Source of the DNA: Puffinus mauretanicus
Taxonomy: Eukaryota; Chordata; Aves; Procellariiformes; Procellariidae
Length of the DNA: 64,000 nt
Reading direction: 5' to 3'
Assembly (NCBI GenBank): GCA_023333565.1
Contig: JAJKFH010003260.1
Location: 310,001-374,000, forward strand
The translations under genes were made by a program, and so were the position numbers. Below are positions 24,933-38,979 of this stretch, in pieces. Below the pieces are notes generated by a model that searched no databases, was not told the origin of the DNA, and worked only from the letters and a program-made list of their open reading frames with translations. Each line of letters begins with the position of its first letter. Within the stretch, counting starts at the first letter, position 1.

Positions 24933-26960
24933 GATCAAGTGGCAATTGGTAGGAGAAGAAACAACAGATTTAAGGACCAATTTTTTTGAAAAGCATCTAC
25001 TTGCCCTGCAGATCTGTGGCCAAAAAATATTTGAGATGTTGAACTACAACAATTACCCATCTACTTGCTTGCTGACACTGATAGTTCAGTAGGTCGGGAC
25101 TGCAAAAACTTCTTTCATAGGGCACAGAGACACTGTGCCAGATTCTGATCTCAGCTGCACGTGGTGTAATTTACCTTATGTTCATATTTCACTAGAATAA
25201 CTGAGATGAAAACATGTTTCACCCTTTCCATCTTTTTGCCTTTGGAGTTGAAGCAAAGGGAGGCTTTCCTTCAAAATGCAGGAACAGTGAAATGATTAAC
25301 AAAAGCTAAATAGGGCACTTTCAGGCTGAAAAATGTATGATTCATAGCAACTTGTTCAGACATATTCCTAAGTAATATACATTACGGCAATTTAATTATG
25401 TAATAGAGGGGATCATGTACTGTTGCGTGCCCACAGTTCCCACTCATCCGACTAAATGCAGATGGGCTTGCACTACACAGAAAGTAACACACAAAAGAGA
25501 GGGAGAGAGAGAAAAGTGGTGCTGGAATTCAAGAAAAAAAAACACATAGCAAAAATAATACCCAAATGGCAAGTTTTGCATACCACAAAGTATTCATTTG
25601 TTCAACTGTAGCAAAAGGCTGGGCAGAGGAGCGTCCCAGCAACAAGCCAAGGCAATCCCAGCGTAGGATTAATGCCATTAAATGGAAGGGAAATGTCACA
25701 GCATGCATAAGAAATCTGAAGACTTCAGACAAGCAAGTACCACTGCTCTCGAGTGAATGTGGGTGTTTCTATTATAAAGCTAGATGTGGAATTTCACAGC
25801 CTTTCCAGTACGTTTCTCCACTTAAATCAGAGGTTTAAAGGCTAGTGAGTGTTGCTTCAGCTTCTTTAGCGTTCTGATAAAATCTAGCAGGTGATTTCTG
25901 AACAGTTTGGGGAGGGTGCAGGTATTTTGTAGACCATGACTGCATCTTCCATGAGCCCACAACACTACCTACTTCATTCAAAGAGGCAAAAAAACCTCCT
26001 GCTTTGTTTATGTGCTGGAAGACTTATGTCTATGGGAACATGCATCCTCACAGATTTGTATCATATCAATCTCTTTTGAAAGTAGTGGTTGGCAAACAGC
26101 AGCTGAACATGAGGGATGCAACGATGGCAGGGCTCATAGAGATAAATTACTGTTCACAGTGATGGGAAACTTATGAAAAACTTATTCAGTCCCCTGAGGT
26201 GCCAGAAGTGGCATACTTTTTTGATTGACCTTCATATCGCAGAACAGCATCGGCACCACCTCCTGTAGCCATCAGTCCTGGTGAAGACCGTTTCTTTATG
26301 AGAACTTGTGGCTGCGGTTATGTGATCGTCAGCATCAGATTTGTGCAATAAGAGATAAACCGCTGGTATGTATACAATCTAGACCTGACACCACCACATA
26401 ATTACATTTATATAGAATTAGTAGGATCAGATAATGCCAAGTTTATGCTCGCTTTATAGCTTTATGCCTGCTTTTGTCAGCTTTGGGAGAGCAGATAACA
26501 ACTGATTGGCCATGAGGTCCCCAGCGTGCTCTGCGGTCCCTGGGACAGGGGCATCCCTCCGCAGATCCCGCTGCTGGGGCCACATCCTGCCAGAGAGGAT
26601 GGCTCCCAGCCAGAGGGGAGGAGGGTGGGAGCAATATAAAATATAAATATATTTTATAAAATGTATAATGTGATATAAAATGTACATTTAAAAAATAGAT
26701 AAAACTTAATGCTTTGGTAGTCTGCCTGAGCACCTGGGCATGCCCCCCAGATGCATGGTCTCTGTGCCCGCTCTAGCAGGGCTGTAAGTACACTGCTGCA
26801 CTGGAGAAAAACCTGCCAGTTCCAGGTGAACGGCACTTGAGCCAGGGGCAACATAATTAAAAAAAGTATATAGGGCACACAGTGCGGATGGCCTCTGAGC
26901 AAATAGAGCGGGCACAGCCTCCAGCAAGCCTTGCTTCGTCAGATTTGGCTGCTTCCCAAC

Positions 26961-26993
26961 GGGGGGAGCAGGGGGAGCAGGAGGAGCAGGAGG
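26961..26993 (+). repeat. (GGAGCAGGN)n short tandem repeat
   Basis: About three and a half 9-base purine-rich units, GGAGCAGGG/GGAGCAGGA, without interruption. Confidence 0.75.
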
Positions 26994-27060
26994 CTGCTCG
27001 CTGGCCAGACACCTCGCTCTGGCCACCCAGATGTGGAGGGGGACAGAGAGAGACACAGAG

Positions 27061-27105
27061 GGATGCAGAGGGATGCAGAGAGATCCAGAGGGATGCAGAG
27101 GGATG
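27061..27105 (+). repeat. (GGATGCAGAG)n 10-bp tandem repeat
   Basis: Four and a half units of GGATGCAGAG, one carrying AGATCCAGAG. The flank at 27,040-27,060 (GGGGACAGAGAGAGACACAGAG) looks like a degenerate extension of the same purine tract. Confidence 0.85.
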
Positions 27106-29094
27106 GAGGCATAGGCAGGAGGAGGCGGGTGCTTATAGGAAGCAGACGCAGCATGGGCACCCCCAAGGGAAAAGGGACGCCCCGCTGGCACAGAGCAATG
27201 TGACATCTGGAGCTGCCACTGGCCAAAGCTTGCTCCTAGTGCGTGGTGGGAGCTTACACCCTGCAGAGAGGGCAGGGAGGACCTATTGCGCAGGCGAGAT
27301 GCTCACACGCAGTGTAAGAAGGAAGCCCTAGTTTACTAATCTGTGCCCACGTAAACCAGCAGAGCCAGGCTGTGGCATTTGCCCGCAGGACGTATAGGGA
27401 AGAAAGCATAAAGAAAGCCTGAAGAAATGGGGTTAATCAATTTAATGAAGAACAGGGAAGTGTAGTAGCGTCCTGCAGGAGTGAGGTCCGGAAGGAGGAA
27501 CAGCCCCCCATGATCAGCTGCACTTCTCTGGATCACCGCTCCTACAGGGGAGAGCAGCTGCCGCCGCCCCAGCACACAGGGAAGCCATTAGCAGCATTAC
27601 CTCATCCCACGGGAGTGACTCAGATCAGCAGTATCACCTCTGCATGCCAAACGTATCAGGTCAATAAAATTATTTCAAAGTACTGAGGAAGCCGGTCTAG
27701 TATGTAAGAATCCCTCAAGGGAAAAGGAACGGACACAAACTGTAGGGAAAGGCACATTATTGTACATTCCTGTACATCGTCCATCCATGCAGTAACACGC
27801 AGAGGCGATCGACATCCATCAGCTGTGATGCTCTTCCTTCTCTCCCAGAAGAGTGCGGCACGTTCACGCTTCAGATGTGTATCTTCCCCATCCCTGCTGT
27901 GCACTGTTATCAATGAAGACAGGGTCAAAGAAGTTCTTCTGAGTTTGGAGCAGAAAGGGACACGCTCCTAAGGACTTGTAAAGCTGGTTGCACAATGTTG
28001 AGTCAGTCCCTGAAAAATCGCAGCTAAAGAAAGAGCCTGTATTGCACAGTAAATATTCATCATCACATTTACAGATCAGCTCTCACACAGCAAGACCTTT
28101 GGGCTCTATTTGCAGAGGTATGGGGTTTTAAGCTTGCTGGAGACTGAGAAAGAGGAGCAAGGCTGATCACAGAAACCATTCTGGTCTGGATGCAAGCCGG
28201 AATGGTATCTTCTTGTATGGGAAACTACTCTGTAGCTATCACATAAAAAATGTGGAGCTGTGCTTTGGGAGTGACGCAAGGAATACGCTCCAGCTTGCCT
28301 CACCTTCTATGGCTTCAGGTGAGAGAAAACTGTGTCAGGAGAGAGACAAAACCCAAGCCTGATCCCACCCTGACTTTATATGTCAGCACCCCACTGAGCT
28401 GTGATCCATGCGCACGGCACCGTTTCTAAGCTGGGGTCATCCCCACGCAGGTACTGTGTGTTGTCCTCCACCAAAGAAAGCAGAAGGGGATTTTGGTGCA
28501 CTTTCTTATGGAGAAAGCGGGATTCAGGTTTTAACAGTTTTTACATATAGTAAGGCATTGGTCAAAACTGGCTCTGTGACAGTAAAATTTAACACACTTT
28601 TCCTTAAAAAAAAAAAAATAATACAGCTCTCCTTTTCAATGATGGGCATCATCTTATCTCCGATTTAAACCTACCAGAACCCTAGGATGCAGAAGGCAGA
28701 TTTCTGAACTCAGATTTCAGCTGTTGAACCTTCATATAACCAAGCTGGGAGGCAGAAGCTATTTCCTGGTTCATCTTTACTCACAGTGTTTTCAGTGGCT
28801 TTAAAACACATTTTGCACTTCTTTCTAATCTAGATTTTCAAAGGTTTGCATACACTAAAGCAAAACCACAGGATTTAATTTTCTTGACAGAATAAAACCA
28901 GGAATGCGTATATTTAATAATGATATGAAGAGTATCCCTTTTATTTCAATTTGCCTTTAAACAGAATAAAAAGGCATCAACTTGCACAAAATGCGAGCAC
29001 TACCAACAGCCAACAGCGGGCTCTCCTCACTGTCCCCCAGGCATGTCACTGCCGATGGCACGGTGCACAGCACCCTGCCGGCCGGGGGAGATTT

Positions 29095-29973
29095 CATAGA
29101 ATCATAGACTCATACACTCATTAAGGTTGGAAAAGACCTCTAAGATCATCAAGTCCAACCGTCAACTCAACACCACTAAACCATGTCCCTAAGCGCCACA
29201 TTTACACGTCTTTTAAATACCTCCAGGGATGGTGACTCAACCACTTCCTTGGGCAGCCTCTTCCAATGTTTAACCACACTTTCAATAAAGAAATTTTTCC
29301 TAATGTCCAATCTAAACCTCCCTTGGCGCAACCTGAGGCCATTTCCTCTCATCCTATCGCTTGTTACTTGGGAGAAGAGACCAACACCCACCTCACTACA
29401 ACCTCCTTTCAGGTAGTTGTCGAGCGTGATGAGGTCTCCCCTCAGCCTCCTCTTCTCCAGGCTAAACAACCCCAGCTCCCTCAGCCGCTCCTCATAAGAC
29501 TTGTGCTCCAGGCCCTTCACCAGCTTCGTTGCCCTCCTCTGGACACGCTCCAGCACCTCCATGTCCTTCTTGTAGTGAGGGACCCAAAACTGAACACAGG
29601 AGTCGAGGCACGGCCTCACCAGTGCCGAGTACAGGGGCACGATCACCTCCCTGCTCCTGCTGGCCACACTATTTCTGATACAGGCCAGGATGCCGTTGGC
29701 CTTCTTGGCCACCTGGCCACTGCCGGCTCATGTTCAGCTGACTGTCAACCAGCACCCCCAGGTCCTTTTCCTCCGGGCAGCTTTCCAGCCACTCTTCCCC
29801 AAGCCTGTAGCGTTGCCTGGGGTTGTTGTGGCCGAAGTGCGGGACCCGGCACTTGGCCTTGTTGAACCTCATACAGTTGGCCTCGGCCCATCGATCCAGC
29901 CTGTCCAGGTCCCTCTGCAGAGCCTTCCTGCCCTCGAGCAGATCAACACTGCCACCCAACTTGGTGTCGTCTG
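29095..29973 (-). mobile_element. CR1 LINE, 5'-truncated, copy A
   Basis: The minus strand reads the C-terminal part of a CR1 reverse transcriptase, with '[10 protein letters not shown]' and '[12 protein letters not shown]', then '[20 protein letters not shown]' and 'RLRGDLI', and finally the 3' UTR ending in CATAGAAT-type octamers at 29,095-29,110 (plus-strand reading). Against copy B, two bases are missing near 29,708 (CCTGGCCACTG versus CCTGGGCACACTG), which shifts the reading frame, so the enzyme is broken. Only the last ~880 bases of a several-kilobase element are present. Such 5' truncation is normal for CR1. The antisense frame at 29,266-29,865 is a shadow. Confidence 0.95.
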
Positions 29974-31639
29974 TTGAAGAACAGCCCTTCTGGCACCGAG
30001 ACTGCTGACTACAATATTTGACAATATGGCATCTTTTTTGCCACTCAGATTGAGAAATGGAAGGAGGATCATTCTGGTTTCTCAGGTGTAGTAAGTCATG
30101 ACAAACAACCAGGAGAAATGGCTCCAGGGCTAAAAAGCAGTCCTTATTACCAGCCTGAGCTCAGCCTTCGTGTAGAGACTTGAGCAAGTTTCTGTGCATA
30201 CGGTCACATCCAATTGGAGCTGATAAAACTAACCTGTCTCATGGGGGAAGATTTACTGAATTCAGTAATTCTTTTAGAAGAAAACGGTTGCTTGACAGAG
30301 TGAGGCCAGGGCTGGGAACCAAGACAAAGGTAACTGGAGAACTGGAGAACTGCTCTGTAGTTTCTGGGCAAAAACCTGTCCCATTCCGACCCTCTCTGAT
30401 TTCTGCCATTGGCATCAGTGGGGCCAAGATTTCATTTTTTGCACCAAGCACAAATAAACAAGGATGTAAAACTGGGAACAGTAATGTTTACTGGACACTG
30501 TCCACTGCTTTGAGGTCTCAGGAATGTGATTACACCAGCGACTTCTGGCTTTGCCCAGCCCTGGTGCAGCAGCAGAAAGGACCTTCCTGTTAAAATGTCA
30601 GAAATAAGGTTCTCTGTTTGGACAGCTCGTTAGCAGCAGACTCTCAACAGAAGTTTAAAAAGACTGCAAGAAGGATTAACACTTGCCTTGAACCTGACAC
30701 TAACCACGGATAAGGGGAATTACACCAGTATAAAGGAAGGTGTGAATTTAATTAATCATGCTGGCAACCTAATTCCCCATGTGAGCATTTCTCTTCCAAC
30801 ATGAACCGTGGCCATTTTCAACACAGTTGATGTTTCTTAAGAGGTAGTTTAAACTAAGCTGAAAAAAAGTCACTCTTTATCCTGTAATAAGAGGATCCAC
30901 ATGGGAGATTACACAGCATAACTGCAGCAATATATCTATAATTACAGTGGTCTGACTTCCCATGCAGATGAGTCCTGATGCTGGTAGAGTTATTGATTTG
31001 TGCTGCTGTGTGAGAGGGGAACAAGCCCATTGTGTCTGAATTATCCTCTTTATATGGCCAAGAAAGAGGACAACAATTTTTGGTAAAGGAAGAACAGAAA
31101 TTTCATGTCTCCCCTTTTCACTTCACAATTTCGAACAAAATTATTTGATGTCAAGCCACTTCTCTGTAGGACTATAATCCTCCCAAAATACCATTTGATT
31201 TAAGGAGGAAAAGGAATAGAAACAGATTGCTTTTTATTTCTAATTTTCTTCAGGCACTAATGCAGTCATTTTGGATACTAAAGCATGGGAGAAGAGAGAA
31301 CACGTCCCCACCTTTTCCCCCTGCAGTGAAAGGTTAGACAAGCTGGCCCTGTAGGCTGAGCCTGCTTTCATGACATCTTCTCTGACAGCTCATTTCCAAT
31401 CCCTGACTCGATTCAGCTGTCCCTGATCACAGGTACATTGCATCAGACCTATAAGCTCACTGGCAATTTATCAGACTACAAAGAGCATACTGTATCCCTA
31501 TATACTGTACTCTATATGTAAATAGCATAATGTTAAGTCATATGAAAATGTCTAAACGCAGCCCGAACCACCATTAAATTCCATACAGACATATTAAATA
31601 CAGGTACAATGAAGTCAATGTATCAAACACAAATTACCC

Positions 31640-31675
31640 CAAATGAGGATCTAACCGCAAATGAGGATCTAATCC
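31640..31675 (+). repeat. 18-bp tandem duplication
   Basis: CAAATGAGGATCTAA is repeated exactly with a three-base variable end, in direct tandem, two copies. It produces a short repeated 'NEDL' in one frame but has no support as coding sequence. Confidence 0.8.
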
Positions 31676-34338
31676 CAAACGTTTGTGAAGTTCAGCACTG
31701 CCTTTGGTGGGACCAGGTTTCATTCCACATCCAGGGGACAGTCCATATGGCAACTTTTAATTATTTGCACAAAAATTTGGCCAGGATATTAATATTAAGA
31801 GCACAACTTCTGCAAAATTGTGCCATGCACAATCTTTAAAGTCTGCGGCCTCTGGTCTTTCATCAGGCCGCTGATATAAAAGGCAATTTATGAACTAGTT
31901 TCACTACTCTTCTGATCAGGGTCACGGCCAAGTACATGTAATGACTTGGGCTGAGAGACATTTTGTCTTGGCACAAGAATATCACATTTACTCTCAAGCA
32001 GCACTTTTCACCTAAGCTATCGTAAGTAAATAGCGCGTGAAACCAGAAGTGCCTGTTAAAACACTTTGCTTGATGAAATATTTAATACATTTGTTAATTA
32101 ACAACATACATCCTCCTTATCTTCCTAAAAGAAAAAAAATGTTCTTCTCTGCACAATGAATGAAAATGAGAAAAGGCAAATGGTGCAGGGTCGCAGAAAG
32201 TTTTATGAATGGAAACACCTCACTCTTAAGATATTTAAGAACATGGCTTCCACTTTCTGTGTGAGGTGGAAATGCTTGGCCAAGGACTACACCACGGCGA
32301 TGCAGGACACTGTCTTTGGAGAAGACCTTTTCTCCCAGCCCAGCCTTACGCAGCACCCGGGTCACACAGAGCATCCATGGAGGGCAAGGGGCAACAGGCA
32401 AAGCCTGGGCCAGCTGAGAAGCCAATGAATCCCGTTTCCACAGGTGCCCCACAACATGGACGGAGACCTGAACACTAGATGACCATGACGATGCCCTGCC
32501 CTAGCGTAGAAAACACTATTAAAGGGAGGTGAGATCCTAGGGCAAAAGCACAGGAGGACTGAAACTAAACGGCAAAACACTTTTGGAAACGGGAAGAAGA
32601 GGAGCCAGAAAAACTGGCATGTTGTGTAGATCACCTGGGCCATGTTAGTACATGAGGACACAGGCAAACCCAGACAGAACCGTGGGACATGAATGTTGGC
32701 ATTGTGACTTACTGGAGGGCAAATTCCACTCCTGCCATGGCAGGGGACACCCATGAAAAACTCCCATAAGGAGAATCTTGAGAGGTTTCTTTCTCCTCGT
32801 TTGATCCTCTCAGGTGTCTCCTGGAGAGGATATTCCTCCCTTTCTTGTTTTAGCGGGGTACATTCCTGAAAGGAAAGCACTAGCTGCACCTGCGACGGCA
32901 GTGGGAAGGAGCATCAGCCCGCAGGCTCTCCCCGTTGCGCAGGAGAGCACATGCTGTGCACAGAGGTGCTTTGGGGCCAGGCCAGGGCACAGACCCCTCT
33001 GTGTACTTGCTTTGCATGCTCAGTTGTGTCAGTGACAGGAGGCAGGTCTGCAACTTGAGCTGGTCCACTGCCCTTCAAGGACCTCCCTCCAGGGCCTCCT
33101 CTGAGCCAAGGATCCACAGCAGAGGCAGGAATGACTCTGATGTGTTTGTATGTTTTCTGAACTGAAGACTAACGGCAGTAAGCAATAAATGATAATTTGG
33201 TCCTGTCGTGACTGCTGGGCCACATACACTGTCCCCCGTCCTGGAGTCTCAGCAGGGATGCTCAGTGAGCAGAGGGGCTTCATGTCCCTCCTCTCCTGGG
33301 GGGGTTTGCCAAGGCTCACACTAAGCTGTGACCAACTACAGCTACTTCAGCTCTCCCAGAAAAAGGTTTGCTTTCTGCCAGTCGATTGCTATGAATCTGC
33401 CACTTCCCCCAAATAAACCTTTTTAATTCATCCCCACCAAAAAACAAAGGGACACATGGCCAAGGTATAACCCCCCAGGCACGCACATACTTCTCCCAGC
33501 GTATTCCCTTACCTACAAGTATCCTCTCCGTTCCCAGCCCAGGCAAGTCCCGTTTGCTTATCCGTGGGAGCCGCAGGAGCAGCCGACATCACTCGCAGCC
33601 AGCTCCCTCCATCTCCAGCTTCCCGCCAACACACCCTGGTAGCCCCCACCTCCCTCCCTTGCTGCGGGGCTCCTATGCTCACAGTTCAGCTTGCCCCCCT
33701 CTCCCCAGCCTTCCCAAAGCAGCCTCCCAGCCAGGGGCTGGAGCTCAGGGATCCCTCTTCATCCCTCTCTGCCTGGTTATCCGTTTCTGTCCAGGGGAAT
33801 GGTTTTTATCCAAGCCATTGTTTTCTCTTTCCTGCCTGGCTTCTTTAGTAACTCCAGTACTGCCTCCCTTAACTCTGCATTTCCAGTTAGCAACACAGAA
33901 CTGAGCTGGGAAAGCAAGTCGTAAGGGATAATCACAAAAAAAACCCAAAATATTTTGGGTGCTTTTCCCCCGTTTGAAAAACTATGCAGAAATTGGTGTG
34001 CATAAAACCGCAGCGATCTCCTGCCGAGGTGCTGAAGCCCTGCGGGGAGAGCGGCAGAGGCTCCAGCACTGAGTCAGGCTGGCAGGCAGGGCGCTGGGGA
34101 AGGCAGCCTCCCCTGAGATTTAGGCTTTTGTATGTTTTCCGAATAATCGGACATGTTGAATCCTACAAAGGGGTTAAGTTCAAACCTTAAATCAGTAGGC
34201 TCCGGTGGGAGTGAGTCGCGGGTGTTTCGCCATCCCTCTGCTCCTCCCTCGCAGCGAACTGGCAGACGGTTCAGGTTTTTCCCTGGAAACTGCCAAACCA
34301 CTATTAAGCCTTAAACTCATGCCGCTGGAGAGAGGAAA

Positions 34339-34412
34339 CTATTTATAGAATAAAAGATTGAATGAGTTTGCTGGACCTCGTTCATATTTGGTGACTTCAA
34401 CAAGTTATATAA
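34339..34412 (+). promoter_or_regulatory. MEF2 site, CArG-like site and TATA-like box cluster
   Basis: A perfect MEF2 consensus, CTATTTATAG, lies at 34,339-34,348. A near-CArG element, TCATATTTGG (one mismatch to CC(A/T)6GG), is at 34,382-34,391, and TATATAA at 34,406-34,412. The order and tight spacing resemble muscle-type enhancers or promoters, but no exon downstream was recognised. Function is inference. Confidence 0.3.
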
Positions 34413-35686
34413 GGGCAGATTTCAAACCACCACCTTTGGAGAATCCTTCTCAGGCTTTTCCCAGTTTTTCCTGTTGTTTTGCTCGCCTCTGCTGATTAGA
34501 GCTGGGCACCATTCTGCAAGAGTATTTTAACTGGTACATTTTTGATGTTTTCTTTAGGTGAGGGTTCTGCTGCTGTGGCCTGGCCCAGCCTGAGCATCTC
34601 ACTCAGAGCCTCGCTGCAGGCAGTGGGATCCAGCAGCCTCCAGAAGTCAAGGTGTAGGATTCCCCTGTAATCTACTCATAAGCCTGACAGCATGGCAATG
34701 ATCTTGGAAGGGATGGAAAATGTTTCCTTCCTTCAAATTGTTTAGCATTTATCAAAAGCAAGTTCTGAATAAAATATTTGGTGTAAAAAGCACTGCAACT
34801 TAACTTGGCCTATTGTTAACAAAAGAGCTTTATTAAAAAATATTTCATGGCTTGCATAAGAAATGCAGGATGAATATCATAGTTAAATACATAAATTGAA
34901 ACTCAGAACTGAGCTGCCAGAAGCCCAGGAATCATCGATGCTCAGCACTTCTGAAATATTCGTTGTCCTCAAAATTGAGATGCAGACAGCTACATTGATA
35001 AAATATTGACCTTTTCAGTAACACAACTCTGAATATGGAGACCAACCTAAGGACACAATTTATAATCCAGAGGAACAGAGAGACCTGCTGTCCCATTCAA
35101 AACCGCTCCTGCAAACTTCTGAGAACCCCTCACAAGATGATACCAGCCCCAGCGGCCACCGAAGCCAAAGTGCTTTAAGGACTCGTGCAGCATCTCTAGT
35201 TTGTAACTGGTGGGAAACGATCCACATTATAAATAGGGCAGCGTATCCATATCAGCGTGCAGTGACACTTTCAACTCATCATGAAGAAGGATTGCTTTTC
35301 TTACTTCAAGACACGTTATAACAATACATGACCTTTGGATCGGTCAAGGGGCCTGGTGGGATCTTCAAAAGATTGCGTTGCTTTTTTACATTTCAGTATC
35401 CAGGAGCTCACACGCGTTAACAAATGCTGCAGCTTTTTACAAGACAGAGCAGCAGCTTAGGGATGCTTTTGGCATCTCTGCCTACCTCAGGTCTGTGTGG
35501 CACGTTAGAAAGCAGTTTCTCAGGTCACATGGAAGGTGTGTCTTATTTCCTCCCGTTAACGGAGGCAGGGAAGTGCCCCCTGGGGACTGTATTTTAGTTG
35601 TAATATTTCCTTTGTTGTAAACAACAAGTTGTGCCCTAGGAAAGGACCTGCTAAAAGGATCTGGAGGGTGAAATGTGCTTTGCTTG

Positions 35687-35713
35687 TGGCTTGGCTTGGC
35701 TTAGCTTGGCTTT
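35687..35713 (+). repeat. (TTGGC)n simple repeat
   Basis: Five consecutive TTGGC/TTAGC pentamers. A short satellite-like tract. Confidence 0.75.
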
Positions 35714-38700
35714 CCCTCCTGGCATCAGAGTCCATCAGCCAGTACACCTGAGTAAGTGCCGAGCTCCCACAGCCTTTAATGATGCTTTTGAGGTATTTAA
35801 CAAGCAATTAAGAGCCTAAACTGCATAACATCTGTTAATACAATCTCCATTTTTTTCATAAGGCAGTTTTAACACTAGGAACTTTAGATGTGTGCGTGAA
35901 AGATGAAATTCTGAAACTTGAAAAGGAGCTGAGCAGTGTTTCAGGCCTAAGGCTCAACCAGTGCTTCAGGGTTCCTAAGGATTTCAGCTAAAATGATGAG
36001 TTATAAACCAGTCCTTGGCTTGCAATTTAAAGATTTTAAATATCTGTCACACAGCAATCTCAATCATTTAAATATTGTGTGGGCATACACCAAAAAAACA
36101 GGCAAGGAAGCGGACTTTAAACAAAAGCAAGATGCTGCATTAAGTGCAAAAGGAAAGAAATTGAAGTGTTGGAATATAACTTGGATGTTTAATGTTCAGT
36201 TTTAACAAGCTCTCAAGCAGTGGTCGAAGCAGGGGTTAAATCTAATTCATGAATCAGACAAAGCTTTAAAAAATCCATGAGAGAAACGTGATACTTTTTT
36301 GGGCTGGAGGTTATTAGCAGCACGTAAGTGACATGAGAGCAGGGGCTGTGTCCAAGAGCCTCCTATATCTACAGCTACTCAGGGTAAGCAAAGCTTTCCT
36401 ATGTGCACAAATGAAGCGCTGTATTATGCTCCAAACACTTCTTCATTCGAAAGATCCTAATGTCCTCCCCAGCTTCTGTAACTCTGGAAAGGGCTGAGAT
36501 GGAGGCATGGAAGGGACTAAATAAACAAATACAGCAGTAATCGCATACCTACAGGGATACTCCCTCTGATGCACCAAGCACAGTCAAGACGACAAAGTGA
36601 TAGGAGCTTTCCAAAGATACTATGGACAGGGCATCACTGCCTGTTGCACAGCAATGCCTGAAAACACACATGACTCCACCTCACATTATTGCTTTTAAAT
36701 TGCTTATAGTCTCTTAACAGCTAAGTGACACAGCTGCACGAGGCAGGCACACTTTCACCACCAGGCTGCAAGTTTTAACATGGGCTCAGCCTCCATCACG
36801 ATGCAGAATGAGGACAGAAGGAAAATCACCAGGGTACTTTGTGGCAAGGGCAGCGCAAATTAGCGTGCAAGTTCTGTTACCAGGATTATAATGCCTTTAA
36901 CAGGCATGATGCACATCCTTGAAATGCTCTGACAGAGATTAGATTTCAGATTACTTGATGTCCTTCATTTTTCTATTCAATTAGGTTGATACAAAAGGCT
37001 GCGAGGCTTCTGTTTCGCTTTGCTTTCTCTGAGCAGGAAAAAAGCAACACTCCTAGCTTTATTTTCCCCAATGGTGGGATGCAGTGTTTTGGCCATATTC
37101 CTCCTTTCAGCTCAGAAGCTGGCTTGGAGCAGGTTGCTGTGGTTTTTCAAGCTGTCCTTTGCTGGGCATTACAAAGGAAGTGTCTCCTTTGGACAAATGC
37201 TTCAAAGGACAAATGCTTGGAGAAAGCAAACATCATTCAGATCCATCCTGGCAGATGTATACCTGCATTACCATAGGAACTAAGCTAGGCCCAAATATTT
37301 GGCAGTGAAAGCTTGCAACCGAAATGGGAGCCCATTACTGTACATACAAGACATACTACCTGTAGTGTACCTTAAAATGCGTGTCACATCCTCCTGGAAG
37401 TGTGCTATAAAGCTTCTGCCCAGATTTGAGGGAACAGGAATGGTAAAATTCACATGGGAAGGTAGATAATATGATGTCTTGAGTTCAGGGACCATATCTA
37501 CTGCTGATCCTGCCTTTTTCATCAGGGAGAGGGAACCTTTCCTCTCCCCATCATTGAAAGGGAATAGATTTGAATAGAAGATATTTGTCCCCAGTGCTCC
37601 CTCCCTCCCGCCACAGATCCCTAATCCTTCAGTGGAAAGAGCGAGATGCTCCACAAAGCACACTCCCCCTTCTCCTGCAGGTGAACATTTGCTAAGGTTC
37701 ATCTCTGTGCCTCAGGCCCGTGGCTTTGCAGGAGGCTCGTGGTCTGGCTGGTTCTCACTCCAGACCCAGCCCCAACTGCTAAAGAATGCAAAGAATGTGG
37801 GGAAATGGAACAAAAGTGATCTCCTACAGTAAGGGATGAGCCAGGAGAGGGCTTTTTGTCTTCCCCTTTCCATGCCTAACTCCAGCTGGATGGATGTCAG
37901 AGGGAGAGGAGTTATGTATAGTGCTTTTCACAAACTTGCACTGAGTTCAATAGCATTGAGATGAACACTCAATATACAATAAACAATAATAACCGTGTCC
38001 AGCTGGGAATGGCAATTCCTTCTCCAGTGCACTCAGAGAGCTGCTTAAGCCTGAGGACTAGTACAACAGTGGAACTACAGCTTAAACACTAATACAGGAA
38101 TGAAAAAGGGCAATACTTCACATTCAGATGTGGCTCAAGCCAAGGAGGCACCAGCTTTTCCACCTCCTTCCTTTTGGCCTTCTGAACCAAGACAGAGATC
38201 AATGCCATTGAAGGAAGAATGTTATCCTTGCCTTCACCTAGGATCCTTGTAGGAGCTTGCAAGCTGTGTTAACTAGGCTTGCTCCTCCAACTAATGTTAC
38301 TTATTGTAAACTGGCAAAGATTTAAACCCAGTTTGGAGGCAGATTCAGTAAGCTGTTGGAGGAGTCTGACCCTTTCAGAATAACAGTAGGTGCATCCTTC
38401 TGAAAATATCCCACATTCTTCTGCTGACATCCCAACTTATTTTGCCAGCTACTCATTTTTTGCTGCAGCCATTACCTGCCTTCTTGCACTCTGGCAAACA
38501 GCCCAGTGCTGGTCCTCAGTATTCTAGCTGGTGGCAAGCTGATTTACCACCACAATCCCGTACTAAAGTCTGGAGCTGATGACCTTTTGAGAAGGCTGCC
38601 TCTTGGCCACATCACTAGCAAGTGCTTAGTGCAGGAAAAAAGCAGATGAGGGATACAACACTAGTTAGTACCCTTACTGTGATAAAAATAAAGGAAATAG

Positions 38701-38979
38701 AGCTAGGCTGCAAGAATGGTACCAGGGCATCAATAAAAGGTAACATGGCCTACCACTGCACAGTATTACTGAGGTCCTGACTGCTCCAGTTCTTTCTGAA
38801 TCCCAGCTGGAGCATCGCTTTACCTCATAGACTGGGGAAGGGACCATTCCAAAGGATATCAGATGATACATTATAGTGCACACGTTCAGAGACGATAAAA
38901 ATACCTCTCTTCAAAACAAATAAGATTGCAGACAACAAGAAATCTGCTGCATCCCCCCAGAATGCCCTTCCACATCCAT

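Larger units (their letters stand above)
24933..29094. other. Intergenic with short tandem repeats
   Basis: Unique sequence, with purine-rich short tandem repeats at 26,961-26,993 and 27,061-27,105 in a GC-richer patch (26,500-27,320), and an A run at about 28,607-28,618. Open frames around 26,700-27,330 on both strands are products of these repeats and local GC content. No gene was recognised. Confidence 0.5.
29974..38979. other. Intergenic, no gene recognised
   Basis: About 9 kb of mainly unique sequence between the two young CR1 copies. It holds an 18-bp tandem duplication (31,640-31,675), a TTGGC simple repeat (35,687-35,713), a pyrimidine-rich GC patch (33,530-33,790) and a muscle-type motif cluster (34,339-34,412). 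Open frames of up to 175 codons (minus-strand 32,362-32,889) show no recognisable domain. Confidence 0.5.

Noticed and set aside
26706..27331. Overlapping frames of 90-166 codons on both strands
   Set aside because: They coincide with the 9-bp and 10-bp purine tandem repeats and a GC-rich patch.
29266..29865. 199-codon plus-strand frame
   Set aside because: It is antisense to the reverse transcriptase of CR1 copy A.
32362..32889. 175-codon minus-strand frame
   Set aside because: No recognisable domain or splice context. A frame of this length is not surprising in a window of this size.
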